Part shown: positions 1 through 6,277 of the stretch, piece after piece
Layout of the letters: each line of letters begins with the position of its first letter
Numbering within the stretch: position 1 is the stretch's first letter
From: Nitrospira sp.
GTDB lineage: Bacteria > Nitrospirota > Nitrospiria > Nitrospirales > Nitrospiraceae
Direction: 5' to 3'
NCBI GenBank assembly: GCA_015904045.1
Contig: JABMDG010000045.1
Location: forward strand, 1-7,519
Length of the DNA: 7,519 nt
Notes under the pieces: generated by a model
Database searches by the model: none
Told to the model about the DNA's origin: nothing
What the model saw: only the letters and a program-made list of their open reading frames with translations
Position numbers and translations under genes: made by a program

Positions 1-894
1 CGCAGCCGCGACTATGGAAATCTGATCGACACCTTTCGTCCGGGCCACGCCGACTACACGTACTGGCAGAAGTACGGCATCCGTGACCATCGGGGGGGAG
101 GCCGATCGTCCGCGCGAGAAACGGCCGTCCGCGTCGCCGCTGCGGCGATTGCCAGGAAGTGGCTTGCGGAGAAGCACGGCGTCGTCATCCGCGGCTATTT
201 GAGCGGGCTTGGGCCGATCGACGTGCCGTTCCAGAGCTGGGACGGCGTCGGCTCCAATCCCTTCTTCGCCGCCAATACGGGGTTGATCGCGAAGCTCGAA
301 TCATTCATGGACGATCTGCGCAAGGCCGGTGATTCCGTCGGGGCCAAGATCACCACGATTGCTGAACAGGTGCCGGTCGGCTGGGGCGCACCGGTCTATG
401 CCAGGCTGGATTCGGATTTGGCTGCGGCGATGATGAGCATCAATGCGGTGAAGGCGGTCGAGATCGGCTCAGGATTCGCGTCGGTTGCCCAGCGAGGGTC
501 AGAACATGGCGACGAACTCACACCCGAAGGCTTTGTTACGAATCACGCCGGCGGGATTCTCGGGGGCATCTCGACAGGCCAAGACATCGTCGTGACGATC
601 GGCATCAAGCCGACATCCAGTATTCGCATCCCGCGCAAGTCGATCGACAAGCAGGGCAATCCGGTCATTGTTGAAACAAACGGCCGTCACGATCCCTGCG
701 TCGGCATTCGCGCGACACCGATCTCCGAGGCCATGATGGCGCTTGTCCTCATGGACCATGCGCTGCTCCATCGTGCCCAGAATACGGATGTGATCACGAA
801 GACTCCGAAGATCGCCGGCTCGGTCAAGCGGGCTGGTGTACCGGGCGCGAAGAAACCTGCCTCGAAACTCAATCCTGATCCAGCCGAAGCCTAA
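1..894 (+). CDS. aroC: Chorismate synthase, 5'-truncated by window edge
   Basis: Chorismate synthase catalyses the last step of the shikimate pathway in the cytoplasm: 5-enolpyruvylshikimate-3-phosphate to chorismate, with reduced FMN as cofactor. Frame 1 is open from base 1 to a TAA at 892-894, giving 297 residues. Family signatures are clear: FRPGHADYT (residues 12-20; His16 aligns with E. coli catalytic His106), [10 protein letters not shown] (32-41, phosphate/FMN-binding loop), [11 protein letters not shown] (about 146-156), NHAGGILGG (181-189) and [10 protein letters not shown] (229-238). By comparison with the E. coli enzyme about 90 N-terminal residues, including the first catalytic His, lie to the left of the window. 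A TTG at 199 is an internal codon, not the start. After the conserved RAQN block there is a Lys/Ala/Pro-rich tail of about 30 residues that is not part of the core fold. The RNase HI gene follows 51 bases downstream on the same strand and is probably co-transcribed. Confidence 0.97.
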   Translation, partial: RSRDYGNLIDTFRPGHADYTYWQKYGIRDHRGGGRSSARETAVRVAAAAIARKWLAEKHGVVIRGYLSGLGPIDVPFQSWDGVGSNPFFAANTGLIAKLESFMDDLRKAGDSVGAKITTIAEQVPVGWGAPVYARLDSDLAAAMMSINAVKAVEIGSGFASVAQRGSEHGDELTPEGFVTNHAGGILGGISTGQDIVVTIGIKPTSSIRIPRKSIDKQGNPVIVETNGRHDPCVGIRATPISEAMMALVLMDHALLHRAQNTDVITKTPKIAGSVKRAGVPGAKKPASKLNPDPAEA

Positions 895-935
895 CCTGGG
901 CTCACGGGTTGATCTTCTGTTTCAATGAATCAGAC

Positions 936-940
936 GAAGG
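936..940 (+). promoter_or_regulatory. Shine-Dalgarno that decides the RNase HI start
   Basis: GAAGG at 936-940 sits 5 bases before the ATG at 946. The alternative in-frame ATG at 925 has no recognisable ribosome-binding sequence in front of it. Starting at 946 puts the first catalytic Asp at residue 7, directly after the initial beta strand, as is common in the family. Starting at 925 would put the catalytic residues at E. coli numbering plus 4, so that start cannot be excluded. Confidence 0.55.
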
Positions 941-945
941 GCCAC

Positions 946-1779
946 ATGATCGACATCTATACCGATGGTGCCTGTAGCGGAAATCCAGGCCCTGGAGGCT
1001 GGGGCGTCTTGGTGCGCGCAGGCAGTATTGAGACGGAACATTGCGGAGGGGAGCCGGCCACGACAAACAATCGTATGGAATTGCTTGCGGTCATTGAGGC
1101 ATTGCAGTCGCTTACAGAGCCGGTGACAGCACGGGTCTATACCGATTCGCAGTATGTCCAAAAGGGCATCAGTGAATGGATTCATAGTTGGAAGCAACGA
1201 GGCTGGAAAACCGCCGGGAAAGAACCGGTGAAGAACGAGGACCTGTGGCGTCGCCTCGATACACTGGCTTCCGGTCACAAGCTTGAATGGCATTGGGTCA
1301 GGGGGCATAGCGGTCATCCTGAGAATGAACGTGTGGATGCATTGGCTCGTGCCGGTCTCGAACAATCGCGCAGCGCCGGCAAGAAAGTCGGTGGTCCAGT
1401 TGCCGCCCCTGCGCCGGTCACCACTCCTGTCAAAGAGAGGAACGCGACAGCTCTCTCTTGCTCCATTCTTGATATCCAGCATGCAACGGTCTATCGGGGT
1501 GACACCTGCGTGTTCTCAGATTTCTCGTTTGCGCTGCAAGAGGGGGAACATGCGGCGATTGTCGGTCCAAACGGAGCCGGTAAATCGACCCTGCTCAAGC
1601 TCTTAGCCGGCGGTGTCCATCCGCCGGAGATTGAGCGGGTGGTGTTGCTCAAGGAAGGGAAAATCGTCGCCGACGGACGAAAGGCTGATCTGCTGATCAA
1701 TCAACGAATCAGCAACCTTTTCGATTGCCCTGTTTCATTGGCTCAAGCCAACGGCTGGTATCAAGCTTTGCCTGGATGA
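946..1779 (+). CDS. rnhA: RNase HI fused to an internally deleted ABC ATPase
   Basis: Residues 1 to about 140 are a complete RNase HI, which cuts the RNA strand of RNA/DNA hybrids (R-loops, primers, misincorporated ribonucleotides). From the ATG at 946 (277 aa), the catalytic Asp7 ([14 protein letters not shown] block), Glu45 (NNRMELLA), Asp67 (YTDSQYV), His121 ([10 protein letters not shown]) and Asp131 are all present, and their spacing equals E. coli D10/E48/D70/H124/D134. The basic handle region with W-K-x-R-G-W is also kept, so this half should be active. A Pro/Ala/Thr-rich linker (about 142-169) leads without a stop into ABC ATPase sequence: the N-terminal strand and Walker [10 protein letters not shown] (207-215), then after LLAGGVHP an abrupt join to the family's C-terminal end, [19 protein letters not shown] onward. 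Q-loop, signature motif, Walker B, D-loop and switch His are missing. Typical RNase HI is about 150 aa, so the extra 130 aa are foreign to it. The gene follows aroC at 51 bases and converges with the FUN14 gene 29 bases downstream. It could be a functional fusion, a decaying read-through, or an assembly collapse. Confidence 0.9.
   Translation: MIDIYTDGACSGNPGPGGWGVLVRAGSIETEHCGGEPATTNNRMELLAVIEALQSLTEPVTARVYTDSQYVQKGISEWIHSWKQRGWKTAGKEPVKNEDLWRRLDTLASGHKLEWHWVRGHSGHPENERVDALARAGLEQSRSAGKKVGGPVAAPAPVTTPVKERNATALSCSILDIQHATVYRGDTCVFSDFSFALQEGEHAAIVGPNGAGKSTLLKLLAGGVHPPEIERVVLLKEGKIVADGRKADLLINQRISNLFDCPVSLAQANGWYQALPG
1456..1779 (+). pseudogene. ABC ATPase remnant inside the rnhA fusion
   Basis: This is the ABC-derived part of the fused frame, about 107 residues where a full nucleotide-binding domain needs some 220-260. 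The start, [14 protein letters not shown], is the usual first strand of an ATPase that would have its own start codon. Here the expected Met is replaced by Leu (CTC, 1453-1455). Walker A is at 1564-1590. The family's extreme C-terminal end begins at about 1621-1626. The closing part, with [16 protein letters not shown] and the NGWYQALPG terminus, resembles soluble YlmA/ModF-like ABC proteins, in which H-x-H-E-I-P-P-E-I follows Walker B. The deletion, judged at roughly 110-130 residues from family length, keeps the frame. Without Walker B and the signature motif it cannot hydrolyse ATP as a normal dimeric ABC protein. Its reading as a remnant rather than a working module is an inference. Confidence 0.6.
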
Positions 1780-1808
1780 CGGTTTGCCGTGTGAACGTTT
1801 CCAGGCTC

Positions 1809-2255
1809 TTACTTCTTCCGAAATCCGAACAGCATCCCGCCGGCTCCGGCGCCGGCTGACGGCAGATAGCCGGTCAGCACTGCTGTGAAGCCTTCGGTAT
1901 TGCCTCGAACCCAATCAAACGTGCGGGAGAGATCCGTTTCGATCAAGGCCCAATCCAGATGAATCCAGCCGGTGGTGTTCAGGATTGCGATGAGCGCGGC
2001 CAATGATGCGGTGATGATCAGCGCGATCATCAGGGTTTTTCTGAGGGCCCAGCCGATCAAGAATCCTCCGACAAAACTGGCTCCGCCTCTGGCCATGGCC
2101 GGCGACATCATGTCATTGAGCCAGGCGCCGAGTCCTGCAACGGTCGTTGCGCCGGCGGCGAGGAAAGATTTGGCGGCCCAGGGAGGATCGGCCAGGATCC
2201 CGGCAAGTGCCTTGTTGAAGAGGCTACCCTGAGGTTCGCGTGCTGCGTCGTTCAT
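1809..2255 (-). CDS. FUN14-family small membrane protein
   Basis: This 148-residue integral membrane protein matches the FUN14 domain pattern. That family is best known from eukaryotic FUNDC1, a mitochondrial outer-membrane mitophagy receptor; bacterial members have no settled role. Visible features are a polar N-terminus (1-25), a weakly hydrophobic segment (about 28-46), the family block GGASFVGGFLIGWALRKTL (57-75), a strong membrane segment (76-92), the GWIHLDWALIE motif (96-106), an amphipathic stretch, and a Gly/Ala-rich C-terminus ending in GMLFGFRKK, the typical family terminus. The ATG at 2255 overlaps the stop of the upstream peptidase gene in an ATGA arrangement. Only a partial ribosome-binding site (GCAGG, about 6 bases further upstream) is present, so translation is probably coupled. 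It is the last gene of a three-gene minus-strand operon. Family membership is well supported; function is unknown. Confidence 0.85.
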   Translation of the reverse strand: MNDAAREPQGSLFNKALAGILADPPWAAKSFLAAGATTVAGLGAWLNDMMSPAMARGGASFVGGFLIGWALRKTLMIALIITASLAALIAILNTTGWIHLDWALIETDLSRTFDWVRGNTEGFTAVLTGYLPSAGAGAGGMLFGFRKK

Positions 2256-3115
2256 AACCGGCCTGCTTCGAACGTGTTACAGGTGGATGGGTCTCCGGAT
2301 TCGAGGCCGCGCTTGAGCCAGGTCATTCGCTGTTCAGACGAGCCGTGGGTCCAGCTTTCAGGCTGGACCTGGCCACGTGACATCTTCTGCAAGCGGTCGT
2401 CCCCGATGGCCGCTGCTGCGCGTAGCCCCTCTTCGAAATCGCCCGGTTCGATCACATTCCGTTCTCGTTTGGCGTGGTAGCCCCAGACGCCGGCATAACA
2501 ATCGGCCTGCAGCTCCATTCGGACCGACAGCGCATTGGCTTCCGCCTCGGGCACCTGTCGCCTGAGTCGGTGGACTTTTTCGGCGAAGCCGAGGAGATTT
2601 TGCACATGGTGGCCGACTTCGTGGGCAATAACATAGGCCTGGGCGAAGTCGCCGGATGCGCCAAGGCGATGTTCCATTTCGTCGAAGAAGGTCAGATCTA
2701 GATACACGCGATGGTCGCTCGGGCAATAGAATGGCCCCACGGCTGACGAGGCCGTGCCGCAGGCAGACTGGACGGCACCGGTGAAGAGCACCATGCGCGG
2801 GTCTTCATAACGAGGGCCAAGCAGAGTACGCCAGGTGGTTTCTGTATCGGCAAGGACGATGGAGGCAAACTTGCCGAGTTGGTCGCGTGGAGGGCCGACC
2901 GGTCCCGGTTCAGACGGAACAGAGACCTCGGTCATGCCTTGGACCCCGGTGAGCAGATTCAGGACGGTCATGGGATCGGCTCCGGTGAAGTAACTCACGG
3001 CGAGCGCCAGAACAATGGTCCCGATGCCGAGGCGGCCTCTGCCTCCAATCCGGCCAGGGCCGATGCCGCGACGATCTTCGACATTGTCGCTTTCGCGCTG
3101 GCCTTCGATACGCAT
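2252..3115 (-). CDS. ypfJ: YpfJ-like neutral zinc metallopeptidase
   Basis: This 287-residue protein fits the 'putative neutral zinc metallopeptidase' family (E. coli YpfJ, KPN_02809-type). It has a charged cytoplasmic N-terminus with R-G-I-G-P-G-R-I-G-G-R-G (16-27), one membrane segment (about 30-44), a spacer, and then the catalytic domain (about 78-275). The domain shows the zinc site HEVGHH (165-170; His165 and His169 as ligands, Glu166 as base) and ELQADCYAGVW (201-211; the Glu/Asp side supplies the third ligand in related gluzincin-like folds). Four cysteines (119, 131, 206, 279) lie in the presumed exported domain and could form disulfides. The start at 3115 has a strong GGAGGAGGA site (3121-3129). 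The gene lies 25 bases after the DUF2959 lipoprotein gene and overlaps the FUN14 gene by 4 bases. Substrate is unknown. By topology it should be membrane-anchored with its active site outside the cytoplasm. Confidence 0.92.
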   Translation of the reverse strand: MRIEGQRESDNVEDRRGIGPGRIGGRGRLGIGTIVLALAVSYFTGADPMTVLNLLTGVQGMTEVSVPSEPGPVGPPRDQLGKFASIVLADTETTWRTLLGPRYEDPRMVLFTGAVQSACGTASSAVGPFYCPSDHRVYLDLTFFDEMEHRLGASGDFAQAYVIAHEVGHHVQNLLGFAEKVHRLRRQVPEAEANALSVRMELQADCYAGVWGYHAKRERNVIEPGDFEEGLRAAAAIGDDRLQKMSRGQVQPESWTHGSSEQRMTWLKRGLESGDPSTCNTFEAGRL

Positions 3116-3140
3116 CGGTGTCCTCCTCCGGGCCGGACAA

Positions 3141-3797
3141 TCAGTCCGACTCCTTCTCCATCGACTGAATGAACTTGTCGGCTTCGGCGATGGAACGGTT
3201 CATATCTTTGACCAACTGATCAACCTGCGCGTCCACTTTGACGAGCTCACCTTTGATGGCGGATAACGCCCGTGCATTCAAATTGTGCTTTAGATAAAGG
3301 ACTTGATCGCGCAGCGGTTTGAGGACCGGTTCAATCCGCTGCTCGGCCCGTTTCATCGCCCCAAGCATCTCTTTGTAGCGGCTTTTGGTTTGGGTGAGCT
3401 TCGCCTGGCTCTTCCGCCGCAGGTCGGCGCTGGAGTATTGGCCGAGTTCTCGTTCCCACTCCGAGAAGAGCGCATCGGCCACGTTTTCGACGTCGGCGAT
3501 CCGTTTCCGGACCGCTTTGGCGCTGTCCTCGCTCGTCTCGAGTTCGCCGTGCAGCTTCTTATAGGCGGCTTCGAGATCGCCGCCTTCGTAGGCGACGACG
3601 TTGCCGAATTGTTCCAGTGTGCTTTGAATCTCTTTCTTCGCGTCTTCCTGGGCGTCGCGCGCGGATTTGACCCGGTCGCTAAGAATGTCACGCTTGGCAT
3701 AGCCCATTTTTTCCATGGCGGCCATGTAGGCGGTATCGCAGCCGGCTATGGTGAGGCCAATGATGAGGAGCGCGAGTGACCGTGCACGACATGGCAT
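3141..3797 (-). CDS. DUF2959-family lipoprotein
   Basis: This 218-residue predicted lipoprotein has a basic n-region (MPCRAR), a hydrophobic core and lipobox TIAGC, with Cys20 as the lipidated residue. Residue +2 is Asp, which in enterobacteria retains lipoproteins in the inner membrane; that rule may not hold here. The mature part matches DUF2959: YAKRDILSDRVKSARDAQ (33-50), EGGDLEAAY (71-79), RIADVENVADALFSEWEREL (99-118) and LKHNLNARALSAIKGEL (169-185). It is almost all helical with heptad-like spacing, so an extended coiled coil is likely. The frame is open further upstream to an ATG at 3845. The ATG at 3797 is preferred because it begins a proper signal peptide and has an AGGAGAGG site just upstream. 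It is the first gene of the operon with the metallopeptidase and FUN14 genes. Molecular function is unknown; the high helix content suggests a structural or scaffolding part in the periplasm. Confidence 0.88.
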   Translation of the reverse strand: MPCRARSLALLIIGLTIAGCDTAYMAAMEKMGYAKRDILSDRVKSARDAQEDAKKEIQSTLEQFGNVVAYEGGDLEAAYKKLHGELETSEDSAKAVRKRIADVENVADALFSEWERELGQYSSADLRRKSQAKLTQTKSRYKEMLGAMKRAEQRIEPVLKPLRDQVLYLKHNLNARALSAIKGELVKVDAQVDQLVKDMNRSIAEADKFIQSMEKESD

Positions 3798-4118
3798 AGA
3801 GACCTCTCCTGTGAGCAATGCCGCATACACCGGACAGGTGCACACGGGTATCTGAATACATGAAGGAATGCTGCATCATACAGAACCTATCGACGGGGGG
3901 GAAGATGCTGGAAACAGAATGTAATCGGTGCATGACTGATGCGCTGCCAAAACAGAGTGGAAATCTTGGTGTGCCTGATGCGAACTCCGGTTTAGCCGGT
4001 GTGCGTAAGAATCTGAGTTTCAGAAGCGAGGAATGGGAAGAAGTTAGCGGTCGAAGATGGCGGGTTGTTCAACGCGATTGGTTAGAGTGTGGAGGATGTG
4101 TGCCAGGTCGAGGCTTGG
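3798..4118. other. Intergenic region without a convincing gene
   Basis: The stretch between the DUF2959 operon and the OmpA-like gene should hold the minus-strand operon promoter. The only hexamer I can offer is TATGAT on the minus strand (3875-3880), with no good -35 box; a run of seven C (minus strand; G at 3895-3901) lies in the expected spacer. A small imperfect hairpin (3826-3842) lies in the presumed 5' untranslated leader. A plus-strand open frame (3818-4231, with an internal ATG at 3905) has no recognisable domain or family resemblance and runs into the antisense of the OmpA-like gene, so I do not call it. Confidence 0.5.
3803..3810 (-). promoter_or_regulatory. Shine-Dalgarno that decides the DUF2959 start
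   Basis: Read on the minus strand this is AGGAGAGG, followed by 5 bases and then the ATG at 3797. It supports the shorter start over the in-frame ATG at 3845, which would prepend 16 residues that spoil the signal peptide. Confidence 0.8.
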
Positions 4119-4152
4119 CCGGAGGCGCAGGCTGTACTGCCCGCGCCTCCGG
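4119..4152 (-). terminator. Strong hairpin 3' of the OmpA-like gene
   Basis: The arms 4119-4132 and 4139-4152 form a 14-base-pair stem with a 6-base loop (TGTACT on the plus strand), starting 19 bases after the stop codon of the minus-strand OmpA-like gene. In plus-strand RNA one pair (4129/4142) is an A-C mismatch; in minus-strand RNA the same position is a G-U wobble, so the stem is unbroken. This favours action on the OmpA-like transcript. No U-tract follows, so it may be a factor-assisted terminator or an mRNA 3'-end stabiliser rather than a classic intrinsic terminator. Confidence 0.6.
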
Positions 4153-4170
4153 TGGGTCGCTTCCTTCTTA

Positions 4171-5193
4171 CTACGGCGTGGCCGCGCTGGTCTTTGTCTG
4201 GCCGGCGATTTCGTTGAGATCCTTCGGGTAGAGGACGATCTCAATCCGTCGGTTGGCCGAGCGCCCCTCTTCAGTGTCATTGGAGGCGTGCGGTTGCGTG
4301 TCTGCGTAGCCGACTGCAGAGAGGTGCTGGCGGTCAACACTGCCTTGATCGATCAAATAGCGTACGACGGTGGTGGCCCGTGCCGTCGAGAGTTCCCAAT
4401 TCGACTTGAAGCGGCCTTTCAGTTTTGCGCTGATGGGCACATTGTCGGTGTGGCCTTCGATCCGGATCTGTTTGTCCGAAACGGTTTTTAAAATATCGCT
4501 GACCTGCTTCAGCACATCCAGACCGGCCGATTTCACTTGCGCCTGGCCCGAGTCGAACAGCACTCTGTCCACCATATTGATCGTGAGCCGGTCGCGCACC
4601 TGCTGGATGGTGATGTTGCCCTTGGAGATTTCGTCCTGGAGCGACTTCGATAATTCCTCCTGTGTTTTCGTCAGCCGTGCGATCTCTGCTTCCTTCGCTG
4701 CTTTGGCGGCCTGCTCCTGTTCAAGTTTCGCAGCCAATCGCGCCTGTTCCTGGCGCAGTTCCTCGCGCTCTTTCGCGATTGCGGCGGCCTCGGTTTCCAT
4801 GGCTGCAGCTTGCTGCTGGAGCTTGGTGATTTCTTCCTGTGCGGATGCGCTGCCGCTCGCATGTTTCTGTTCAAGGTCCGTGATCTGACTGCGCACGTTG
4901 GTGAGTTCGCCGTTCAACTGTTCGGACCGTGATTGGAGGTCTTCCCGTTCTTTCGCCAATGCGGCGACTTGTTCTTCGGCGGCTTTCCGTTGCGCGGCTT
5001 CCAGATCGAGCGACTCGCGCATTCCGGTGAGCTGGAGTTGCTGTTGCGCGGTCAGTTTCTTGGCTGCGTCGAGTTCAGCCAGCGCTTTCTTGTGCGTATC
5101 CGCGCTTACGCAGCCTCCGAGGGTTGCCGCGCAGAGCAGTGCCAACGCAGACATCCGGAATGGCACGGTTCGATGACGTAATCGGTATCGCAT
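4171..5193 (-). CDS. Coiled-coil OmpA/MotB-type peptidoglycan-binding lipoprotein
   Basis: This 340-residue predicted lipoprotein has a strongly basic n-region (RYRLRHR), a hydrophobic core and lipobox LGGC, with Cys28 lipidated and Val at +2 (compatible with the outer membrane). Residues about 33-190 are an Ala/Glu/Lys/Gln-rich coiled coil with repeated KERE(D/E)L elements (81-86, 141-146). Residues about 198-322 are an OmpA C-terminal domain: RLTINMVDRVLFDSGQAQV, then IEGHTDNVPIS (245-255; Asp250 as diaminopimelate contact), NWELSTARA (265-273; Arg272 as second contact) and RSANRRIEIVLYP. The longer loop between Asp250 and Arg272 is of the MotB/Pal-relative 'TDNVPI...NWELS' kind rather than classic OmpA. 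A short Thr/Ala-rich tail follows. The start at 5193 is supported by AGGAGGA (5198-5204). There is no beta barrel, so it is a tether from a lipid anchor to peptidoglycan and not a porin. Its transcript probably ends at the hairpin downstream. Confidence 0.93.
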   Translation of the reverse strand: MRYRLRHRTVPFRMSALALLCAATLGGCVSADTHKKALAELDAAKKLTAQQQLQLTGMRESLDLEAAQRKAAEEQVAALAKEREDLQSRSEQLNGELTNVRSQITDLEQKHASGSASAQEEITKLQQQAAAMETEAAAIAKEREELRQEQARLAAKLEQEQAAKAAKEAEIARLTKTQEELSKSLQDEISKGNITIQQVRDRLTINMVDRVLFDSGQAQVKSAGLDVLKQVSDILKTVSDKQIRIEGHTDNVPISAKLKGRFKSNWELSTARATTVVRYLIDQGSVDRQHLSAVGYADTQPHASNDTEEGRSANRRIEIVLYPKDLNEIAGQTKTSAATP

Positions 5194-5387
5194 GGTCTCC
5201 TCCTATGAATGAGAGCAAATGGAACACATTGAGGAGAGCAAACTTGATGCCTGATGACTCATACATTTGCCTGAAAAGAACTGCTTAATTCTCATTGTGT
5301 TGCCGAGGGAATGACAGATTCGTCTGCGGCTACAACGCGAAACAGGGGTTCTTGTGTGACTCGACTGTAGGAGGCGTCATACAGCGA

Positions 5388-5396
5388 TGATATAGT
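5388..5396 (+). promoter_or_regulatory. Candidate extended -10 promoter for the pseudouridine synthase gene
   Basis: TGATATAGT is an extended -10 element (TGn followed by TATAGT, 5 of 6 matches to consensus), about 90 bases upstream of the ATG at 5489. No good -35 box lies at 16-18 bases upstream, which extended -10 promoters can tolerate. A weaker alternative is TATTAT at 5430-5435. The 295 bases from 5194 to 5488 are otherwise non-coding and must also hold the minus-strand promoter of the OmpA-like gene, for which I see no clear hexamers. Confidence 0.35.
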
Positions 5397-5488
5397 GGCT
5401 GTGCTCTTTCTTGCTCGGCTGGCTGTTCCTATTATCGGCTGACCGGCAGGAGTGGGTCTTTCAACAATTGCATGTGGAATGATTACGG

Positions 5489-6121
5489 ATGAATCGAGGA
5501 AGCAGAGTCGAGAGGCCAGTCGTGAAGGCGATGCCGGTGTGCCGCACGATTGCGCTCAACAAACCCTACGGCGTGTTGCCGTGCTTTACCGATTCAGGCG
5601 GGCGTCCGACCTTGTCGGACTATATCGATGTGCCGGGAGTGTATGCTGCGGGGCGGCTTGATCAGGACAGTGAAGGGCTGATGATTCTGACGTCTGATGG
5701 CGCGCTTGCGCATCGGATCACTGATCCCAGGCACAAGCTTGGGAAGATCTATCTGGCACAGGTCGAGCGCGAACCGACCGATGACGCCTTGAGTCGCTTG
5801 CAAAGCGGTGTGATGTTGAGCGGTCACCGAACGAGGCCTGCGCAGGTCCGGGTACTCACCGATGCGCCATCGATACCGGACCGTCCGGTGCCGATCAGGT
5901 TTCGGAAGAATGTGCCGACCGCGTGGATAGCAATCACGCTGTACGAAGGTATGAATCGGCAGGTCCGTCGCATGACGGCTGCGGTGGGGCACCCCACGCT
6001 GCGTTTGATCCGAATCGCCATCGGGCCGATTCTGTTGGGCGATCTCCCTCCGGGAAAATGGCGAGATCTGGGGCCGGAGGAGATTGCGCAGATTGCTCGC
6101 AAGATAGGCAGGATGGAGTGA
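5489..6121 (+). CDS. rluE: RluE-type 23S rRNA pseudouridine synthase (RsuA family)
   Basis: This 210-residue enzyme isomerises uridine to pseudouridine in rRNA. The closest match I recognise is E. coli RluE (U2457 of 23S rRNA, near the peptidyl transferase centre): LNKPYGVLPCFTDSGGRPTL (23-42), VYAAGRLDQDSEGLMILTSDG (51-71) with catalytic Asp58, GKIYLAQVE (85-93), a proline-rich insert followed by PTAWIAITLYEG (143-154), NRQVRRM (156-162) and GHPTLRLIRIAIG (167-179). Like RluE it lacks the N-terminal S4 domain of RsuA and RluB. The start is uncertain. ATG 5489 has only a weak ribosome-binding site, GTG 5522 has GAGAGG (5510-5515) at good spacing, and ATG 5531 has GAAGG too close. All are upstream of the conserved core. 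It is a single gene, divergent from the OmpA-like gene. Target specificity is inferred from similarity only. Confidence 0.92.
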   Translation: MNRGSRVERPVVKAMPVCRTIALNKPYGVLPCFTDSGGRPTLSDYIDVPGVYAAGRLDQDSEGLMILTSDGALAHRITDPRHKLGKIYLAQVEREPTDDALSRLQSGVMLSGHRTRPAQVRVLTDAPSIPDRPVPIRFRKNVPTAWIAITLYEGMNRQVRRMTAAVGHPTLRLIRIAIGPILLGDLPPGKWRDLGPEEIAQIARKIGRME

Positions 6122-6230
6122 GGGAAGCAGAAGTGAGGGCTGAGGCACTCGCCTTGCGTGGAATGACGGATTGACGTTGCCCGAAGCCCGGTGCATCCGG
6201 TGAAGACCGGTCACGTGGCGAGATGTAGCA

Positions 6231-6261
6231 GTGAGGTAGGGAAACAGGTTCTCTACCTCAC
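6231..6261. terminator. Hairpin between convergent genes
   Basis: The arms 6231-6243 and 6249-6261 form 13 base pairs around a 5-base loop. Nine outer pairs are perfect (GTGAGGTAG with CTACCTCAC). Pair 6240/6252 is G-U in plus-strand RNA but C-A in minus-strand RNA, slightly favouring termination of the pseudouridine synthase transcript. It lies 110 bases after that gene's stop and 17 bases after the stop of the convergent peroxidase gene, so it could serve both. There is no U-tract on either side. A small CCGGT-GAAG-ACCGG hairpin (6197-6210) is nearby. Confidence 0.5.
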
Positions 6262-6277
6262 CGCAGTGGGTGCATGT

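Noticed and set aside
92..98. G7 run inside aroC as a phase-variation tract
   Set aside because: It encodes the invariant glycine motif of chorismate synthase ([10 protein letters not shown]), so the run is explained by protein constraint.
922..1482. Minus-strand open frame of 186 codons opposite RNase HI
   Set aside because: It is a shadow of the RNase HI gene, which has all catalytic motifs; the antisense translation shows no family features.
1779..1790. ACGG-TTTG-CCGT as a terminator for the rnhA fusion
   Set aside because: A four-base stem without a U-tract is too weak to support a terminator call, although the 29-base convergent gap should contain some 3'-end signal.
1838..1880. GC-rich inverted repeat (GCCGGC...GCCGGC) near the 3' end of the FUN14 gene
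   Set aside because: It encodes the Ser-Ala-Gly-Ala-Gly-Ala-Gly-Gly stretch of the FUN14 C-terminus, so codon composition explains it.
3818..4231. Plus-strand open frame of 137 codons between the two lipoprotein genes
   Set aside because: It has no recognisable domain, an arginine/glycine-rich composition typical of chance frames, and it ends antisense inside the OmpA-like gene. The internal ATG at 3905 has only a G-run in front of it.
4370..4888. Plus-strand open frame of 172 codons rich in Ser/Ala/Cys
   Set aside because: It is the antisense of the coiled-coil lipoprotein; Ala/Glu/Lys/Gln codons on one strand produce long Ser/Cys/Phe frames on the other.
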